Source of the DNA: Caballeronia choica
Lineage (GTDB): Bacteria; Pseudomonadota; Gammaproteobacteria; Burkholderiales; Burkholderiaceae
Length of the DNA stretch: 64,000 nucleotides
Direction: 5' to 3'
NCBI RefSeq assembly: GCF_001544535.1
Contig: NZ_FCON02000022.1
Coordinates: 24,404-88,403, forward strand
This document shows, piece by piece, positions 33,851 to 43,198 of this stretch; position 1 is the stretch's first letter; the number at the start of each line of letters is the position of its first letter. A program made the translations under genes and the position numbers. The notes beneath the pieces were generated by a model. That model had not been told where the DNA came from and did no database searches. It saw nothing but the letters and a program-made list of their open reading frames with translations.

Positions 33851-35140
33851 ATGAACTTCCGACGTAACCTGAAGGACAGCGCAGGCGTCCAGCCCCTACC
33901 GCTTTCGCAACGACGGGGCCTCGTCTTTCCCGCGTTTGCCTGGCTGGGATTCACTTCTGCCTTCGCTTCCGTCGTTATCGGAAGTCTCCTGCAATCGAAA
34001 CTGGGAACGCTCGACGCGCTGGCCGCTGCGATTCTTGGCAACTGGATCCTTTTCGTCTATTCAGCGGCAATAGGCTTCGCCGCCGGCCGGTGGGGATTGA
34101 GCTCTCAGCTGACGCTGGCAGCGGTATTCGGTCGATGGGGAGCCCTTGTTCCCGGAATCATCCTGGGATCGCTGGTAACGGGCTGGTTCGCCTTTCACGT
34201 CGTCCTCACTGCGAGGATCCTGCTCCAGGCTCTGCATTTTGCCGGTGACCCGGCAATCGTCATGTGCGTTATCGGTGTTGTATTCGCAGCGCCCGTCATT
34301 GCCCGGCTGAGTCAAGGTTTCAACATGACGGCCATCGCATTTCCCGCGATGATCCTGTTTGGTGGAACCGTCATCGCTCACTACCTGATGCCGACATGGA
34401 CCGTGTTGCTGGACGGTCCGATCGGCGGAACGCTGCCTTTCGGAACTGGCGTCTGCATCGCGTTTGGCATCTTCGTCGTGAGCGGCACCATGACCGGTGA
34501 CATCGTTCGCTATTGCCGTACCGGCAACGAGGCGGTTCTCGCCACCGCGTTCGCCTTTCTCCTGTCCAATCTGCCGTTCCTGATTCTGGGCGTGCTGATC
34601 GCGGCGGCCGGCATCAGGGTAGCCGATCTCTTCACGGGCAATGATGCGCTCTCATTCGTGCTATTGGCGCTCGTCGTTATCTCCAACTGGACAACCTGCG
34701 ATGCCTGCATAAGCAACGCGAGCGTTACGCTCAAGAGCGCGTTTCCAAGGCTGTCCTGGATCATTGCTTCGGCCGCTGCCGCACTATTGGGGCTGCTTCT
34801 GGCGGTGGCAAACGCGGTCGGCGACGTATTTGGCTGGGCCCTGTTCCTTTCGGCGATCGTCCCGCCCATCGGCGGTGTGATTGTCGCCGACTACTATGTG
34901 CTGCGAGTGCGCATTGGCTTCTCGCGCTTCACGGCGGCTCCCGTCAACGTCGCCGGCCTGGTTGCGATGGCAGCGGGTATCGCCGTGGCGTTTCTTGCTC
35001 GTGAAGCTGCTCCCGGCGCGATCACACCTTTGATCGGCGCCCCTCTGGCCGGCGGCCTGTATCTCGTCCTGGCAAGGCTAGCACCGAGCCGTCCAGGAGC
35101 GGACCCTGCCGCCACCGACGGAGCCGAAGCGCTCGACTGA
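33851..35140 (+). CDS. NCS1 family cytosine/purine-type permease
   Basis: This 429-residue inner-membrane symporter has about twelve hydrophobic segments. WLGFTSAFASVVIGSLL, LGSLVTGWFAFHVVL and IVPPIGGVIVADYYVLR match the cytosine permease (CodB-like) branch of NCS1. It would carry a nucleobase, hydantoin, allantoin or similar ring compound with protons or sodium. ATG 33851 is chosen over TTG 33821. It lies five bases before a hybrid kinase gene and is likely co-transcribed with it. A second, divergent-sequence member of the same family is at 39910-41226, so this locus has two such carriers. Confidence 0.9.
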   Translation: MNFRRNLKDSAGVQPLPLSQRRGLVFPAFAWLGFTSAFASVVIGSLLQSKLGTLDALAAAILGNWILFVYSAAIGFAAGRWGLSSQLTLAAVFGRWGALVPGIILGSLVTGWFAFHVVLTARILLQALHFAGDPAIVMCVIGVVFAAPVIARLSQGFNMTAIAFPAMILFGGTVIAHYLMPTWTVLLDGPIGGTLPFGTGVCIAFGIFVVSGTMTGDIVRYCRTGNEAVLATAFAFLLSNLPFLILGVLIAAAGIRVADLFTGNDALSFVLLALVVISNWTTCDACISNASVTLKSAFPRLSWIIASAAAALLGLLLAVANAVGDVFGWALFLSAIVPPIGGVIVADYYVLRVRIGFSRFTAAPVNVAGLVAMAAGIAVAFLAREAAPGAITPLIGAPLAGGLYLVLARLAPSRPGADPAATDGAEALD

Positions 35141-35145
35141 CGCCC

Positions 35146-37572
35146 ATGCGCGACCCAAAGACAAGACCTGTCACTGTTCGTCTTCCTGTCGAGTCGAGGA
35201 CGGCAATGGTCGCGATCATCCTCATCTCGTCGCTTGCGTTCCTGCTCTTCCAGGCGAGAAAGGACGTGCTCGCGAGCCTCGCACTCCATGAAGCACAGCT
35301 CGCAATTCAGTTCGCTCTTGTTGAAGCGCGTCCCGATGTAGCAAGCACGCCCACGATTCTCGACAGCGGTGCCGGTCATTCGTTTGCCAAATTCCCGGGC
35401 ATTGCCGAGTGGCCGGGTCAGACGACGATTGCGATGCCCCTTGCGTCGGCTTGTGCCAACGACGCTGTGTGTCGAAACCTGCCGGCGACGCTGGGGGAGG
35501 ACACGAAGGGAAAGTTTGTCATCCGGAACGGAAAGCTCTTCGCCGCCATGCACGACGGGAAAGTCGTCATCCTTTCCTCCGCTCCGCTGTCGGCGCTGAC
35601 GGCCGGGATGTTGAGCCGTATCGCTCTGGATATTGCCGCCGTGTTTTTCCTGGGATGCCTGCTTCTGCTCGTGCGGGAAAGCCGGTTGAGCGACTACTCG
35701 GTTCATCGTCTCCTCGACGCGTCGCCGATTCCTCTCGCTCTGATCGACGCGGATGGACGCCTGGAGTTCGCCAATCGAACCGCACTCGACCTCCTGGCCG
35801 ATGATCGCTCGCGATCGCTCGAAGGGCTTCAGGAGAGCCTCCGGCGTCATGAGCACCTGTTCTCCTGGTTGGTCGGAGGGCAGGACGCGACCGGGCAGAT
35901 CCAAAGCGGCGAGTTCGAGATCGAGCATCATTCCGGCACCGTCCGTCATTTACTCGTCTCGCGGCAGTCGCTGCTGGTGCGCTCCAGGAGGATGATCATT
36001 GCGAGTATCGCCGACATCACCGTGAGACACGAAGCCGAAACCGCACTGATCAAGGCGAAGAACGCAGCCGAGGCGCTGGAGCGGATGAAATCGGAGTCGC
36101 TCGCGATGATCAGCCATGAGCTCAGGACGCCGGTCAACGGCGTGCTCGGCTTGGCACAGTTGCTCGTGCGGTACGAACTTCCCGATGCGGCCGCGTCGAT
36201 CGTGCGCAGGTTGATCCAGGCCGGCAAGACTCTGGCAGTTATCATCAATGACGTTGTCGACCTCGCTCTGCTCGAAGTTCGGCAAATCCGTCTGGACCGT
36301 CGCCCGTTCGATCCGCAGGAAGTGATTACCGGCGCCGCCAGTCTGGCGAGCGCCGCGGCCGCCGAAAAGGGTTTGAGGGTTCGAGTCAGCACCGTCACTC
36401 CGCTTCCGGCCGCCGTGCTCGGAGACGCGGCACGCGTGCAGCAGATCATCGTCAACCTGGTTGGCAACAGCATCAAGTTCACGCAAGTCGGCCAGATCGA
36501 GGTGACGACTGACATTGCAGCCCGCCACGAGCGATCGATTGAAATCGCCATCGAGGTCACGGATACAGGAATCGGGATAGCCCCCGACGTGCTTCCCCGG
36601 CTATTTCAGCCCTTCTCGCAAGCCGAGACCGGACATGAAAGGCGCTTCGAAGGAACCGGCCTCGGTCTCGCCATCAGCAAAGGACTCGCTGAGACCATGG
36701 GCGGCACGATCTCCGTGCGAAGCGAGGTCGGGCGCGGTTCAACTTTTCTCGTCAGGTTGCCGTTCGAACTGGCGGAGATCGAAGAGATCTGCCCTGCCGG
36801 ACTCTCGATGTCGCGCGTGCTCGTCGTCGACGATGTCGCGCTCAATCGCGATATCGTGACCGAGTTGATCCGCGCCGAGGGTTGCGAAGCGACTGCCGCC
36901 TCGTCCGGTCAGGAAGCGCTCGAGGTTCTCAAGACCAGGACCTTCGACCTCATTCTCATGGATATCCGCATGCCCGGCATGGATGGCCTCACCGCCACGG
37001 CGGCAATCCGCGCGAGTCGAGAGCCCAACCGGCATACGGGGCCAATCATCGGACTCACCGCGAATCCTCTGCCGACTGATAGACCGCTGTATCGGCTACG
37101 CGGCATCGACGGGATCATCGAGAAGCCGGTGGAGGTGGAAAAGCTGCGTATCGCGTTGAAACAGACGCAGACAACGCCGTCCGCATCCACTCCGATTCTC
37201 ACTGCTGAACCCGAGCGCATCGGCCGGCTTCGCGAGTCGTTGGGACAGGACCGCACTTCTCGCATCGTCCGATCGTTCATGCAGGTGGCCAACGAATCGG
37301 TCGAGGCGATCGCGAACGGTTGCGCGCGCGCGAATCTGGAGGACGTCGCGGAAAACGCGCACCGGCTGTCCGGTGCCGCGTCCAACGTGGGCTTTGCGCA
37401 GCTCGCCGACACCGCGGCGGAACTGGAGCGGCTGGCCCGAACCGGAAACGTGTTCAGTGTTTCGGAGGTCGCGCTGAATACGATTACGATATATCGGGAC
37501 GCAGAACGTTGCGTTCACACTTACTTTCCATCGCTGATGGCCGGACCCGAAAACAAATACCCGGTGCCGTGA
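35146..37572 (+). CDS. Hybrid sensor histidine kinase with receiver and HPt domains
   Basis: This 808-residue membrane kinase has a transmembrane helix at about 20-37, a periplasmic region of about 115 residues, a second helix at about 155-176, a PAS-like domain (about 185-295), HisKA with His324 in ISHELRTPVNG, and an ATPase domain with NLVGNSIKFT, DTGIGIAP and FEGTGLGLAI. A receiver domain follows, with Asp606 in LILMDIRMPGMDG, and an HPt domain with His739 in NAHRLSGAAS. Together these make a full His-Asp-His relay in one chain. It starts five bases after the permease. Its last 52 bases overlap the end of the convergent response-regulator gene, the probable final Asp acceptor. The signal may be the permease substrate. 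Confidence 0.93.
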   Translation: MRDPKTRPVTVRLPVESRTAMVAIILISSLAFLLFQARKDVLASLALHEAQLAIQFALVEARPDVASTPTILDSGAGHSFAKFPGIAEWPGQTTIAMPLASACANDAVCRNLPATLGEDTKGKFVIRNGKLFAAMHDGKVVILSSAPLSALTAGMLSRIALDIAAVFFLGCLLLLVRESRLSDYSVHRLLDASPIPLALIDADGRLEFANRTALDLLADDRSRSLEGLQESLRRHEHLFSWLVGGQDATGQIQSGEFEIEHHSGTVRHLLVSRQSLLVRSRRMIIASIADITVRHEAETALIKAKNAAEALERMKSESLAMISHELRTPVNGVLGLAQLLVRYELPDAAASIVRRLIQAGKTLAVIINDVVDLALLEVRQIRLDRRPFDPQEVITGAASLASAAAAEKGLRVRVSTVTPLPAAVLGDAARVQQIIVNLVGNSIKFTQVGQIEVTTDIAARHERSIEIAIEVTDTGIGIAPDVLPRLFQPFSQAETGHERRFEGTGLGLAISKGLAETMGGTISVRSEVGRGSTFLVRLPFELAEIEEICPAGLSMSRVLVVDDVALNRDIVTELIRAEGCEATAASSGQEALEVLKTRTFDLILMDIRMPGMDGLTATAAIRASREPNRHTGPIIGLTANPLPTDRPLYRLRGIDGIIEKPVEVEKLRIALKQTQTTPSASTPILTAEPERIGRLRESLGQDRTSRIVRSFMQVANESVEAIANGCARANLEDVAENAHRLSGAASNVGFAQLADTAAELERLARTGNVFSVSEVALNTITIYRDAERCVHTYFPSLMAGPENKYPVP

Positions 37573-38246
37573 ACGGTCGTAATCAGGAGCGGATTGTCCG
37601 GATCGGACTCGATCTTGCGCCGCAGACGGCGCACGAGCGTATCGATTGTCCTGTCCATCGTGTCAAACCGCCGCCGACTCGTCGCCCCGATCAACCGCTC
37701 CCGGGACATGACCCGGCCGGCGTTCCTCGCCAACGTGTAGAGCAGGTCGAACTCGGCGGTCGTGAGGGAAACGATCTTGCCGGCTTCGTCCGTGAGACTT
37801 CGGCGTCCGGTGTCCAGCACAAACCGTCCGAACGAGATCGTCTCGGTCACGGTCACCGAATGACTGTGCCCCACTCGGCGCAGCAGGTTGCGAACTCGCG
37901 GTAGTAACTCGCGCTCGTCGATCGGCTTCGCGATGTAGTCGTCTGCGCCGTACTCCAGGCCGAGAATACGATCGACTTTATCGTTTCTTCCCGTGATCAG
38001 GATGATGCCGATCTCCGATTTCGCGCGTAGATCGCGTGTCAGGGAAAGCCCATCCCGTCCCGGCAGCCGGATATCCAGCAACACGAGTTCGATCGGATTG
38101 ACGCGCATGATCCGGTCGAGCCCGTCGGCATCGGCCGCGCAGAACACCTCGTAGCCCTCGGCCTCCAAAAACCCTTCGAGCGTTTCCCGGATGGACGGGT
38201 CGTCGTCTACCACGCCCAACCGCTGACCAGCCTTGTTTTGCTGCAC
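37521..38246 (-). CDS. OmpR/PhoB family response regulator
   Basis: This response regulator of about 241 residues has a receiver domain beginning LGVVDDDPSIRETLEGFL and a phospho-acceptor Asp58 in ELVLLDIRLPGRDG. LLITGRNDKVDRILGLEYGA and YIAKP complete the receiver. A winged-helix DNA-binding domain follows (LTTAEFDLLYTLARNAGRV, then RTIDTLVRRLRRKIE). GTG 38246, with AAGG about eight bases upstream, gives the normal family length; GTG 38327 or TTG 38339 would add up to 31 poorly conserved residues. It is divergent from the amidase gene and convergent with the hybrid kinase, overlapping it by 52 bases. It probably receives phosphate from the kinase HPt domain and controls the permease and amidase genes. 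Confidence 0.9.
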   Translation of the reverse strand: MQQNKAGQRLGVVDDDPSIRETLEGFLEAEGYEVFCAADADGLDRIMRVNPIELVLLDIRLPGRDGLSLTRDLRAKSEIGIILITGRNDKVDRILGLEYGADDYIAKPIDERELLPRVRNLLRRVGHSHSVTVTETISFGRFVLDTGRRSLTDEAGKIVSLTTAEFDLLYTLARNAGRVMSRERLIGATSRRRFDTMDRTIDTLVRRLRRKIESDPDNPLLITTVHGTGYLFSGPAISDGK

Positions 38247-38428
38247 GTTGGCACCTTGTCCACTCGGTTTCGCGGCAATCACACAACCTGCCCGGCGCTC
38301 CTCTGCTACACGCGGCTTCGCATTCACAAATTTTAACAAAATGACATGCGCCGTTCAATCAATGGGGCGGACTCGTTCACAAGATATGGGGATAGTCGTC
38401 CTCACTCGGACTGGACAAGGAGACGAAC

Positions 38429-39889
38429 GTGGCAAACTCACAGCAGCTCTGCACGATGGATGCAATCGCCCTCGCGGCGGCCATCCGCACCAAGGAGATA
38501 TCGCCGGTGGAGGTGGTCGAGGCGCATCTGGTGCGGATGGAATTGATGGAGCCTTCGATCCACGCATTCTGCACGGTGACAGCCGATGCAGCACTCGAAC
38601 AAGCCCGCGCGCTCGAAGCGCGAATCTTGCGCGGAGAGAAGGTCGGCGCGGTGGCGGGCGTCCCCGTCGGCATCAAGGATCTCGTCTCCACGGCCGGAAT
38701 CAGGACGACGTCCGGATCGGCCGCCTACAAGGACTTCGTTCCCGATGAAGACGATGTCGTCGTGGAGCGCTTGAAGAAGGCCGACGCCATCATCGTCGGC
38801 AAGACCAATGTGCCCGAGTTCGGCTACAGCGGAGTCGGACACAATCCGATTTTCGAAACCACCCGCAACCCCTGGAACCTCGAACTGACGCCGGGTGGCT
38901 CCAGCGCCGGATCAGGTGCGGCTGTGGCGTCCGGCGAGGTGCCCTTCGCCATCGGAAGCGACGGCGGCGGGTCGATCCGGATTCCCGCTGCGCATTGCGG
39001 CATCTACGGAATCAAGCCGTCGATGGGGCGCGTCCCGCTTTATCCCGGATGCCGGGATGAGCGCTATCCCGGCGTTTCGAGCTGGGAGAGTCTCGAGCAC
39101 ATCGGCCCAATGAGTCGAACGGTTGCCGACAGTGCCCTCATGTTGTCGGTGATAGCCGGCCCCGATCATCGCGACCGTCATTCCCTGCCGTCCGCCGACT
39201 TCGACTGGATGAAGTCGGCGGCCGGCAGTCTCAAGGGACTGCGGGTCGCCTACAGTCCCGATTGGGGTTATGCCGCCGTCGACCCCCGGGTCCGCTCGGT
39301 CGTCGATGAGGCGGTGAAGGTTTTTGAGCGCGATCTCGGGTGTGTCGTGGAGGTCGCGCATCCCGGATGGAGCGATCCCTTCGATGCGTTCTGGGCCATT
39401 GTCGCAATGGACACCGACCTCAAGGGCATGCGCGCGATGGTTGCGGATCACGGCCATGAAATGTCGCCGCATCTCGTAGCGTTTCTCAATCACCCGTGGA
39501 CCGCCGAGGACTTCACGAACGCCATGCTGACGCGCAAGGCCATCGTCAACAAGATGTGGCGGTTCATGAACAACTACGATCTTCTTCTCACGCCAACCCT
39601 GACCGTCCCGCCCTTTCCCATCCATTGCCAGGGCCCCGAAAAAACCGACGGACGCATGGTCGCTCCGACCCAGTGGCTCTCGTTCACCTATCCAATCAAC
39701 CTGACCGGCCAGCCCGCGGCATCGGTTCCGGCGGGCTTCACGAAGGATGGATTGCCGATCGGCCTGCAGATCGTCGGACGTCATCTCGACGATCCGTTGG
39801 TGTTGCGCGCCTCGGCCGCCTTCGAGCTTGCCCGTCCGTGGCGGAACAAGTGGCCCCCGCTGCTCAAGCACGCGGGTCTCTCGCAATGA
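38429..39889 (+). CDS. Amidase (amidase signature family)
   Basis: This 486-residue hydrolase has the complete Ser-cisSer-Lys triad: Lys83 in VPVGIKDLVS, cis-Ser158 in TPGGSSAGSGAAVA and nucleophile Ser182 in SDGGGSIRIPAA. It would hydrolyse a carboxylic amide to acid and ammonia in the cytoplasm. Related enzymes include aryl and aliphatic amidases and GatA, but this protein is not a GatA because no gatB or gatC is nearby. The start is GTG 38429 with AAGGAGA upstream. It is divergent from the response regulator and followed after 20 bases by an NCS1 permease, suggesting an uptake-plus-hydrolysis unit for an amide-containing nutrient. Confidence 0.92.
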   Translation: MANSQQLCTMDAIALAAAIRTKEISPVEVVEAHLVRMELMEPSIHAFCTVTADAALEQARALEARILRGEKVGAVAGVPVGIKDLVSTAGIRTTSGSAAYKDFVPDEDDVVVERLKKADAIIVGKTNVPEFGYSGVGHNPIFETTRNPWNLELTPGGSSAGSGAAVASGEVPFAIGSDGGGSIRIPAAHCGIYGIKPSMGRVPLYPGCRDERYPGVSSWESLEHIGPMSRTVADSALMLSVIAGPDHRDRHSLPSADFDWMKSAAGSLKGLRVAYSPDWGYAAVDPRVRSVVDEAVKVFERDLGCVVEVAHPGWSDPFDAFWAIVAMDTDLKGMRAMVADHGHEMSPHLVAFLNHPWTAEDFTNAMLTRKAIVNKMWRFMNNYDLLLTPTLTVPPFPIHCQGPEKTDGRMVAPTQWLSFTYPINLTGQPAASVPAGFTKDGLPIGLQIVGRHLDDPLVLRASAAFELARPWRNKWPPLLKHAGLSQ

Positions 39890-39909
39890 ATCCAGAGAAG
39901 GGGACCATC

Positions 39910-41226
39910 ATGACCACGTCAACCGAACAACACTTGCTCAACGAAGAGTTCGAGCACCTGCCCGTCCCTCTGTCGCATCGTCACTCGCTGTCGTCGGTGG
40001 CCGCCGTATGGTTCGGCTTTCCGATGATCATCACGAATGCGGTGTTTGGCGGAGTCATCGCCTTCAACCTCGGCTTCTCGCGGGCGCTCCTCGCGATCAT
40101 GATCGGCAACGCCATCCTCCTCGCGTATGTCGGCGCATTGAGCTACATTGCCGGGAGCACCGGCCGCAACTTTGCCCTCCAGGCCGAGCGCACCTTCGGC
40201 AAGAAAGGCTACGCGATCACGTCCGGCTTCCTGGCGAGTGTCGTCGTGGGCTGGTACGCCTTCCAGACTGGCCTCACCGGAACGACGGTCCACGCATCCT
40301 ATGGCTGGAACGAAACCGCGACGATCATCGCCGCGACCTTGCTCTATACCGGTGTGACCTTCATCGGGATCCGCGCCCTGTCGATTGTCGGCATGATCGC
40401 CGCACCGCTCTATGTGATCCTGGGGATCGTGGCGCTCTTCCTGATCGGCTCCGAGCATTCGCTATCCGCGGCATTCCACTACAACGGTCTGGGAGCGAAT
40501 AGCCTGATGTCGGTCGGAAGTGCGGTGACGCTGGTCGTGGCGACCTTCGCCGACTCGGGCACGATGACGGCCGACTTCACACGCTGGTCGAAGGACGGAA
40601 AAAGTGCGGTCTGGGCGATTCTCACTGCGTTTCCTGTTGCGAACGTCACGGCTCAGCTCTTCGGCATTCTGATCGTGTGTGCCGGCGCCGCCATCGCTCC
40701 CGCTTCGAGCGGCGGCGACTTCATGCCTGTCCTGACCGGACATGGCGGAGTGCTCTCCGTGATCGCGCTCGTGTTTGTCTTCGTCAATCTTGGATCGGTG
40801 TGCACGCATTGCCTGTACAACGGGGCCGTAGGCTGGGGACGCATTTCCCGAAAGAAGATGCGATCAATGACGATTCTGCTGGGACTGTTCGGCGGGGTGT
40901 TGGCCGTGGCAGGCGTGTGGAGCCTGTTCCTCGACTGGCTGAATCTGCTCGGCATCTTCGTGCCGCCGATCGGAGCGATCATCATCGTCGATCAGTTCTT
41001 GATCCGGCATTACTCGGATACGCAGGCGGTACCGGACTTCCGTGGCAGCGCTTTTCTGGCCTGGTTCGTTGCCGCAGTTGTCGCGAGCCTTGTCCACTAC
41101 CTGGCGCCGTCGTTCTCCGAGGCGGTCGCTGGAATGGTGACGGGCGGAGCGTTCTACTTCGTGTTGTCGCGGTGCGAGAAGCACATCGTGGGACGACGCG
41201 AGAGCCGGGACGCAACCGCTACATAG
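39910..41226 (+). CDS. NCS1 family cytosine/purine-type permease (second copy)
   Basis: This 438-residue carrier has about twelve hydrophobic segments. SSVAAVWFGFPMIITNAVFG, VVGWYAFQTGLTG and GIFVPPIGAIIIVDQFLI are landmarks that parallel those of the permease at 33851-35140, but overall identity is low by eye, so the two likely carry different compounds or act under different conditions. ATG 39910 has AAGGGG upstream; ATG 39886, overlapping the amidase stop, is an alternative. It forms an operon with the amidase. The substrate is probably an amide or ring compound that the amidase acts on. Confidence 0.9.
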   Translation: MTTSTEQHLLNEEFEHLPVPLSHRHSLSSVAAVWFGFPMIITNAVFGGVIAFNLGFSRALLAIMIGNAILLAYVGALSYIAGSTGRNFALQAERTFGKKGYAITSGFLASVVVGWYAFQTGLTGTTVHASYGWNETATIIAATLLYTGVTFIGIRALSIVGMIAAPLYVILGIVALFLIGSEHSLSAAFHYNGLGANSLMSVGSAVTLVVATFADSGTMTADFTRWSKDGKSAVWAILTAFPVANVTAQLFGILIVCAGAAIAPASSGGDFMPVLTGHGGVLSVIALVFVFVNLGSVCTHCLYNGAVGWGRISRKKMRSMTILLGLFGGVLAVAGVWSLFLDWLNLLGIFVPPIGAIIIVDQFLIRHYSDTQAVPDFRGSAFLAWFVAAVVASLVHYLAPSFSEAVAGMVTGGAFYFVLSRCEKHIVGRRESRDATAT

Positions 41227-41372
41227 CTTGCAGGAGCGTTCATCGACTGCTGGACTTTCGACGCGTTGGGCGAATGCCCCCTCGTGGCCGATTCCGGATC
41301 TTCATGCACAGCCGCCGAAGCGCAATCTTAAAGCCGCCTCGAGAACCACGGGCGTTACTCGTCACGCACCCA

Positions 41373-41987
41373 TCATGCATAGCGTGCAAGGAACATATCG
41401 GCGGCGGATTCCGCCACGCGCCTTTGTTCATCTTTGCTGAGAGGTGGCTGGCCCATCGTCACCTGCGGCCAGAAAGCGAACGCTTTTACGAGGCCCTGCA
41501 TCTGCTGTGAAGCGAACGCCGGGTCCGATGTCTTGAGGCGGCCATCGGCAGCAGCTGCACGTATCCACACCGTCAGGTCTTCCTCGCGCTCGCCCATACG
41601 GGCCACCATGTCGCGCGCGCGCTCCGGCGAATGAATCCCTGCCGCGATCGCAACGCGCGCAAGCGACAGGAAAGCCTCGTCATTCAAAAGACTCAGCTTT
41701 TTCGACAGAAGCTGAAGTAACTGCTCGCGCAACGGCTGACTGGCGGAATAGGCGGGCGTCTCTCCCGTGTCACTCGAGTCCCACAACTGCCGCAGGATTG
41801 CTGCGAACAGCACTTCCTTGCTTGGAAAATGGTTGTAGACCGTACGCTTTGAGACGCTCGCCCGGGCCGCGATGCGGTCCATGCTGGTTGCGTCGAAGCC
41901 GGCGGCAAGAAATTCTTCGATGGCTGCACCGATCACGGCGGCGCGCTTGCGATCGGTCAGGCGTTGGCGGGTATCACTGGCATCCAT
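41373..41987 (-). CDS. TetR family transcriptional regulator
   Basis: This 204-residue protein has its helix-turn-helix at about residues 30-50 (MDRIAARASVSKRTVYNHF), with the standard Tyr-x-His-Phe end. The C-terminal domain belongs to the AefR-like group seen in many regulators of efflux or detoxification. It is divergent from the metallo-hydrolase gene at 42071. The 83-base gap between them contains two tandem 18-base operators at 41997-42048, so it probably represses both itself and the hydrolase. The inducer is unknown. Confidence 0.92.
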   Translation of the reverse strand: MDASDTRQRLTDRKRAAVIGAAIEEFLAAGFDATSMDRIAARASVSKRTVYNHFPSKEVLFAAILRQLWDSSDTGETPAYSASQPLREQLLQLLSKKLSLLNDEAFLSLARVAIAAGIHSPERARDMVARMGEREEDLTVWIRAAAADGRLKTSDPAFASQQMQGLVKAFAFWPQVTMGQPPLSKDEQRRVAESAADMFLARYA

Positions 41988-41996
41988 CGCTTAATT

Positions 41997-42048
41997 TTAC
42001 ACCGGACGGTTTACTTTTCTCAAAAATAAATTACACTAGGCAGTCTAC
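41997..42048. promoter_or_regulatory. Tandem TetR-type operators
   Basis: TTACACCGGACGGTTTAC (41997-42014) and TTACACTAGGCAGTCTAC (42031-42048) are related 18-base pseudo-palindromes 34 bases apart, about three helical turns. Both are followed by TTT. They fill the gap between the divergent TetR and metallo-hydrolase genes and look like a double site for that TetR protein. Confidence 0.65.
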
Positions 42049-42070
42049 TTTCTGTATCGGGACGCCTCAC

Positions 42071-43198
42071 ATGACATCGTTCACCGGTTCTATCCGACGC
42101 GTTTTGGGCTTGACAGCAGCGCGACGCGGGCGTGAATCGTTCGACTCGTCGGCTCAGCACGACGGTGAGCGCTTTCGTAACGTCAAGCCGCGTCCCGTCG
42201 AAGGAGTCCGCAAAACCTTGAGCATCGTGTGGAATGTGCTGCTCAACAAACCGGACGGCACCGCGCCGGCAAGCGCCCTGCCCGTCGATGCGCTCACGCG
42301 TGCACAGCTTGACGCGGCGCCTGATCGCAGCCTGTATCGCCTCGGGCATTCGACCATGTTGCTCAAGCTGCGCGGTCAGTTCTGGCTAACCGACCCGGTC
42401 TTCGCCGAACGCGCATCGCCCTTCCGGCGGTTGGGACCAAAGCGTTTTCATGCCCCACCCATTGCGCTCGCCGACTTGCCGCCGCTGCGCGGCGTGATTC
42501 TGTCGCACGACCACTACGACCATCTGGACCGCGAGACAGTGCTCGCACTCGCCCGTACCACGAGCGTGTTTCTGACGCCGCTGGGCGTCGGGGACCGGTT
42601 GATCGAGTGGGGTGTCGATTCGTCGAAGGTACGTCAGTTCGACTGGTGGCAGGGTATCGAGATCGACGGTGTGGCGTTCACGGCGACACCAGCCCAGCAT
42701 TTCTCCGGCCGCAGTCTTTTCGACGGCAACAGCACCTTGTGGGCCTCATGGGTCATCGTCGATGGCGACCTGCGTGTGTTCTTCAGCGGCGACACAGGCT
42801 ACTTCGACGGTTTCAGGACCATCGGCGAGCGGTTCGGTCCATTCGACGTGACGCTGCTCGAAACGGGCGCGTACGACGCCCAATGGCCATACGTACACAT
42901 GCAGCCCGACGAGACCGTACAGGCGCACGTCGATCTTCGCGGTCGCTGGCTGGCGCCGGTTCACAATGGCACGTTCGACCTCGCAATGCATCGCTGGCAG
43001 GAGCCGTTCGAGCGCGTGACGGGACTCACCACCGAGCGCGGTATTCCGCTCGCGACGCCGCGCATGGGAGAGCGGCTGGATCTGGGCGCACCGCACCACG
43101 GTGAGCGGTGGTGGCGCGAGGCGGCCGAGGTCGCGCAAGTGCCTGGGACGCTGCGGCGCTGGCTCTCCTGCCGTCAGGCTCGGCAAGCGAATTCGTAG
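42071..43198 (+). CDS. MBL-fold metallo-hydrolase (UlaG/NAPE-PLD-like)
   Basis: This 375-residue zinc or manganese hydrolase has the metal motif HDHYDH in GVILSHDHYDHLD. Later ligands are His in TPAQHFSGR, Asp in FSGDTGYFDG and His in APVHNGTFDL. LYRLGHSTMLLKLRG at the domain start is typical of the NAPE-PLD/RomA group, which cleaves phosphodiester or related bonds. A basic N-terminal stretch of about 85 residues has no clear signal peptide. ATG 42071 follows the tandem operators; the upstream extension overlapping the TetR gene is rejected. It is the only gene in its transcript. The substrate is not known. Confidence 0.9.
   Translation: MTSFTGSIRRVLGLTAARRGRESFDSSAQHDGERFRNVKPRPVEGVRKTLSIVWNVLLNKPDGTAPASALPVDALTRAQLDAAPDRSLYRLGHSTMLLKLRGQFWLTDPVFAERASPFRRLGPKRFHAPPIALADLPPLRGVILSHDHYDHLDRETVLALARTTSVFLTPLGVGDRLIEWGVDSSKVRQFDWWQGIEIDGVAFTATPAQHFSGRSLFDGNSTLWASWVIVDGDLRVFFSGDTGYFDGFRTIGERFGPFDVTLLETGAYDAQWPYVHMQPDETVQAHVDLRGRWLAPVHNGTFDLAMHRWQEPFERVTGLTTERGIPLATPRMGERLDLGAPHHGERWWREAAEVAQVPGTLRRWLSCRQARQANS

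Noticed and set aside
33511-33867. 118-codon frame before the first NCS1 permease
   Set aside because: Overlaps the permease start, has atypical composition and no domain.
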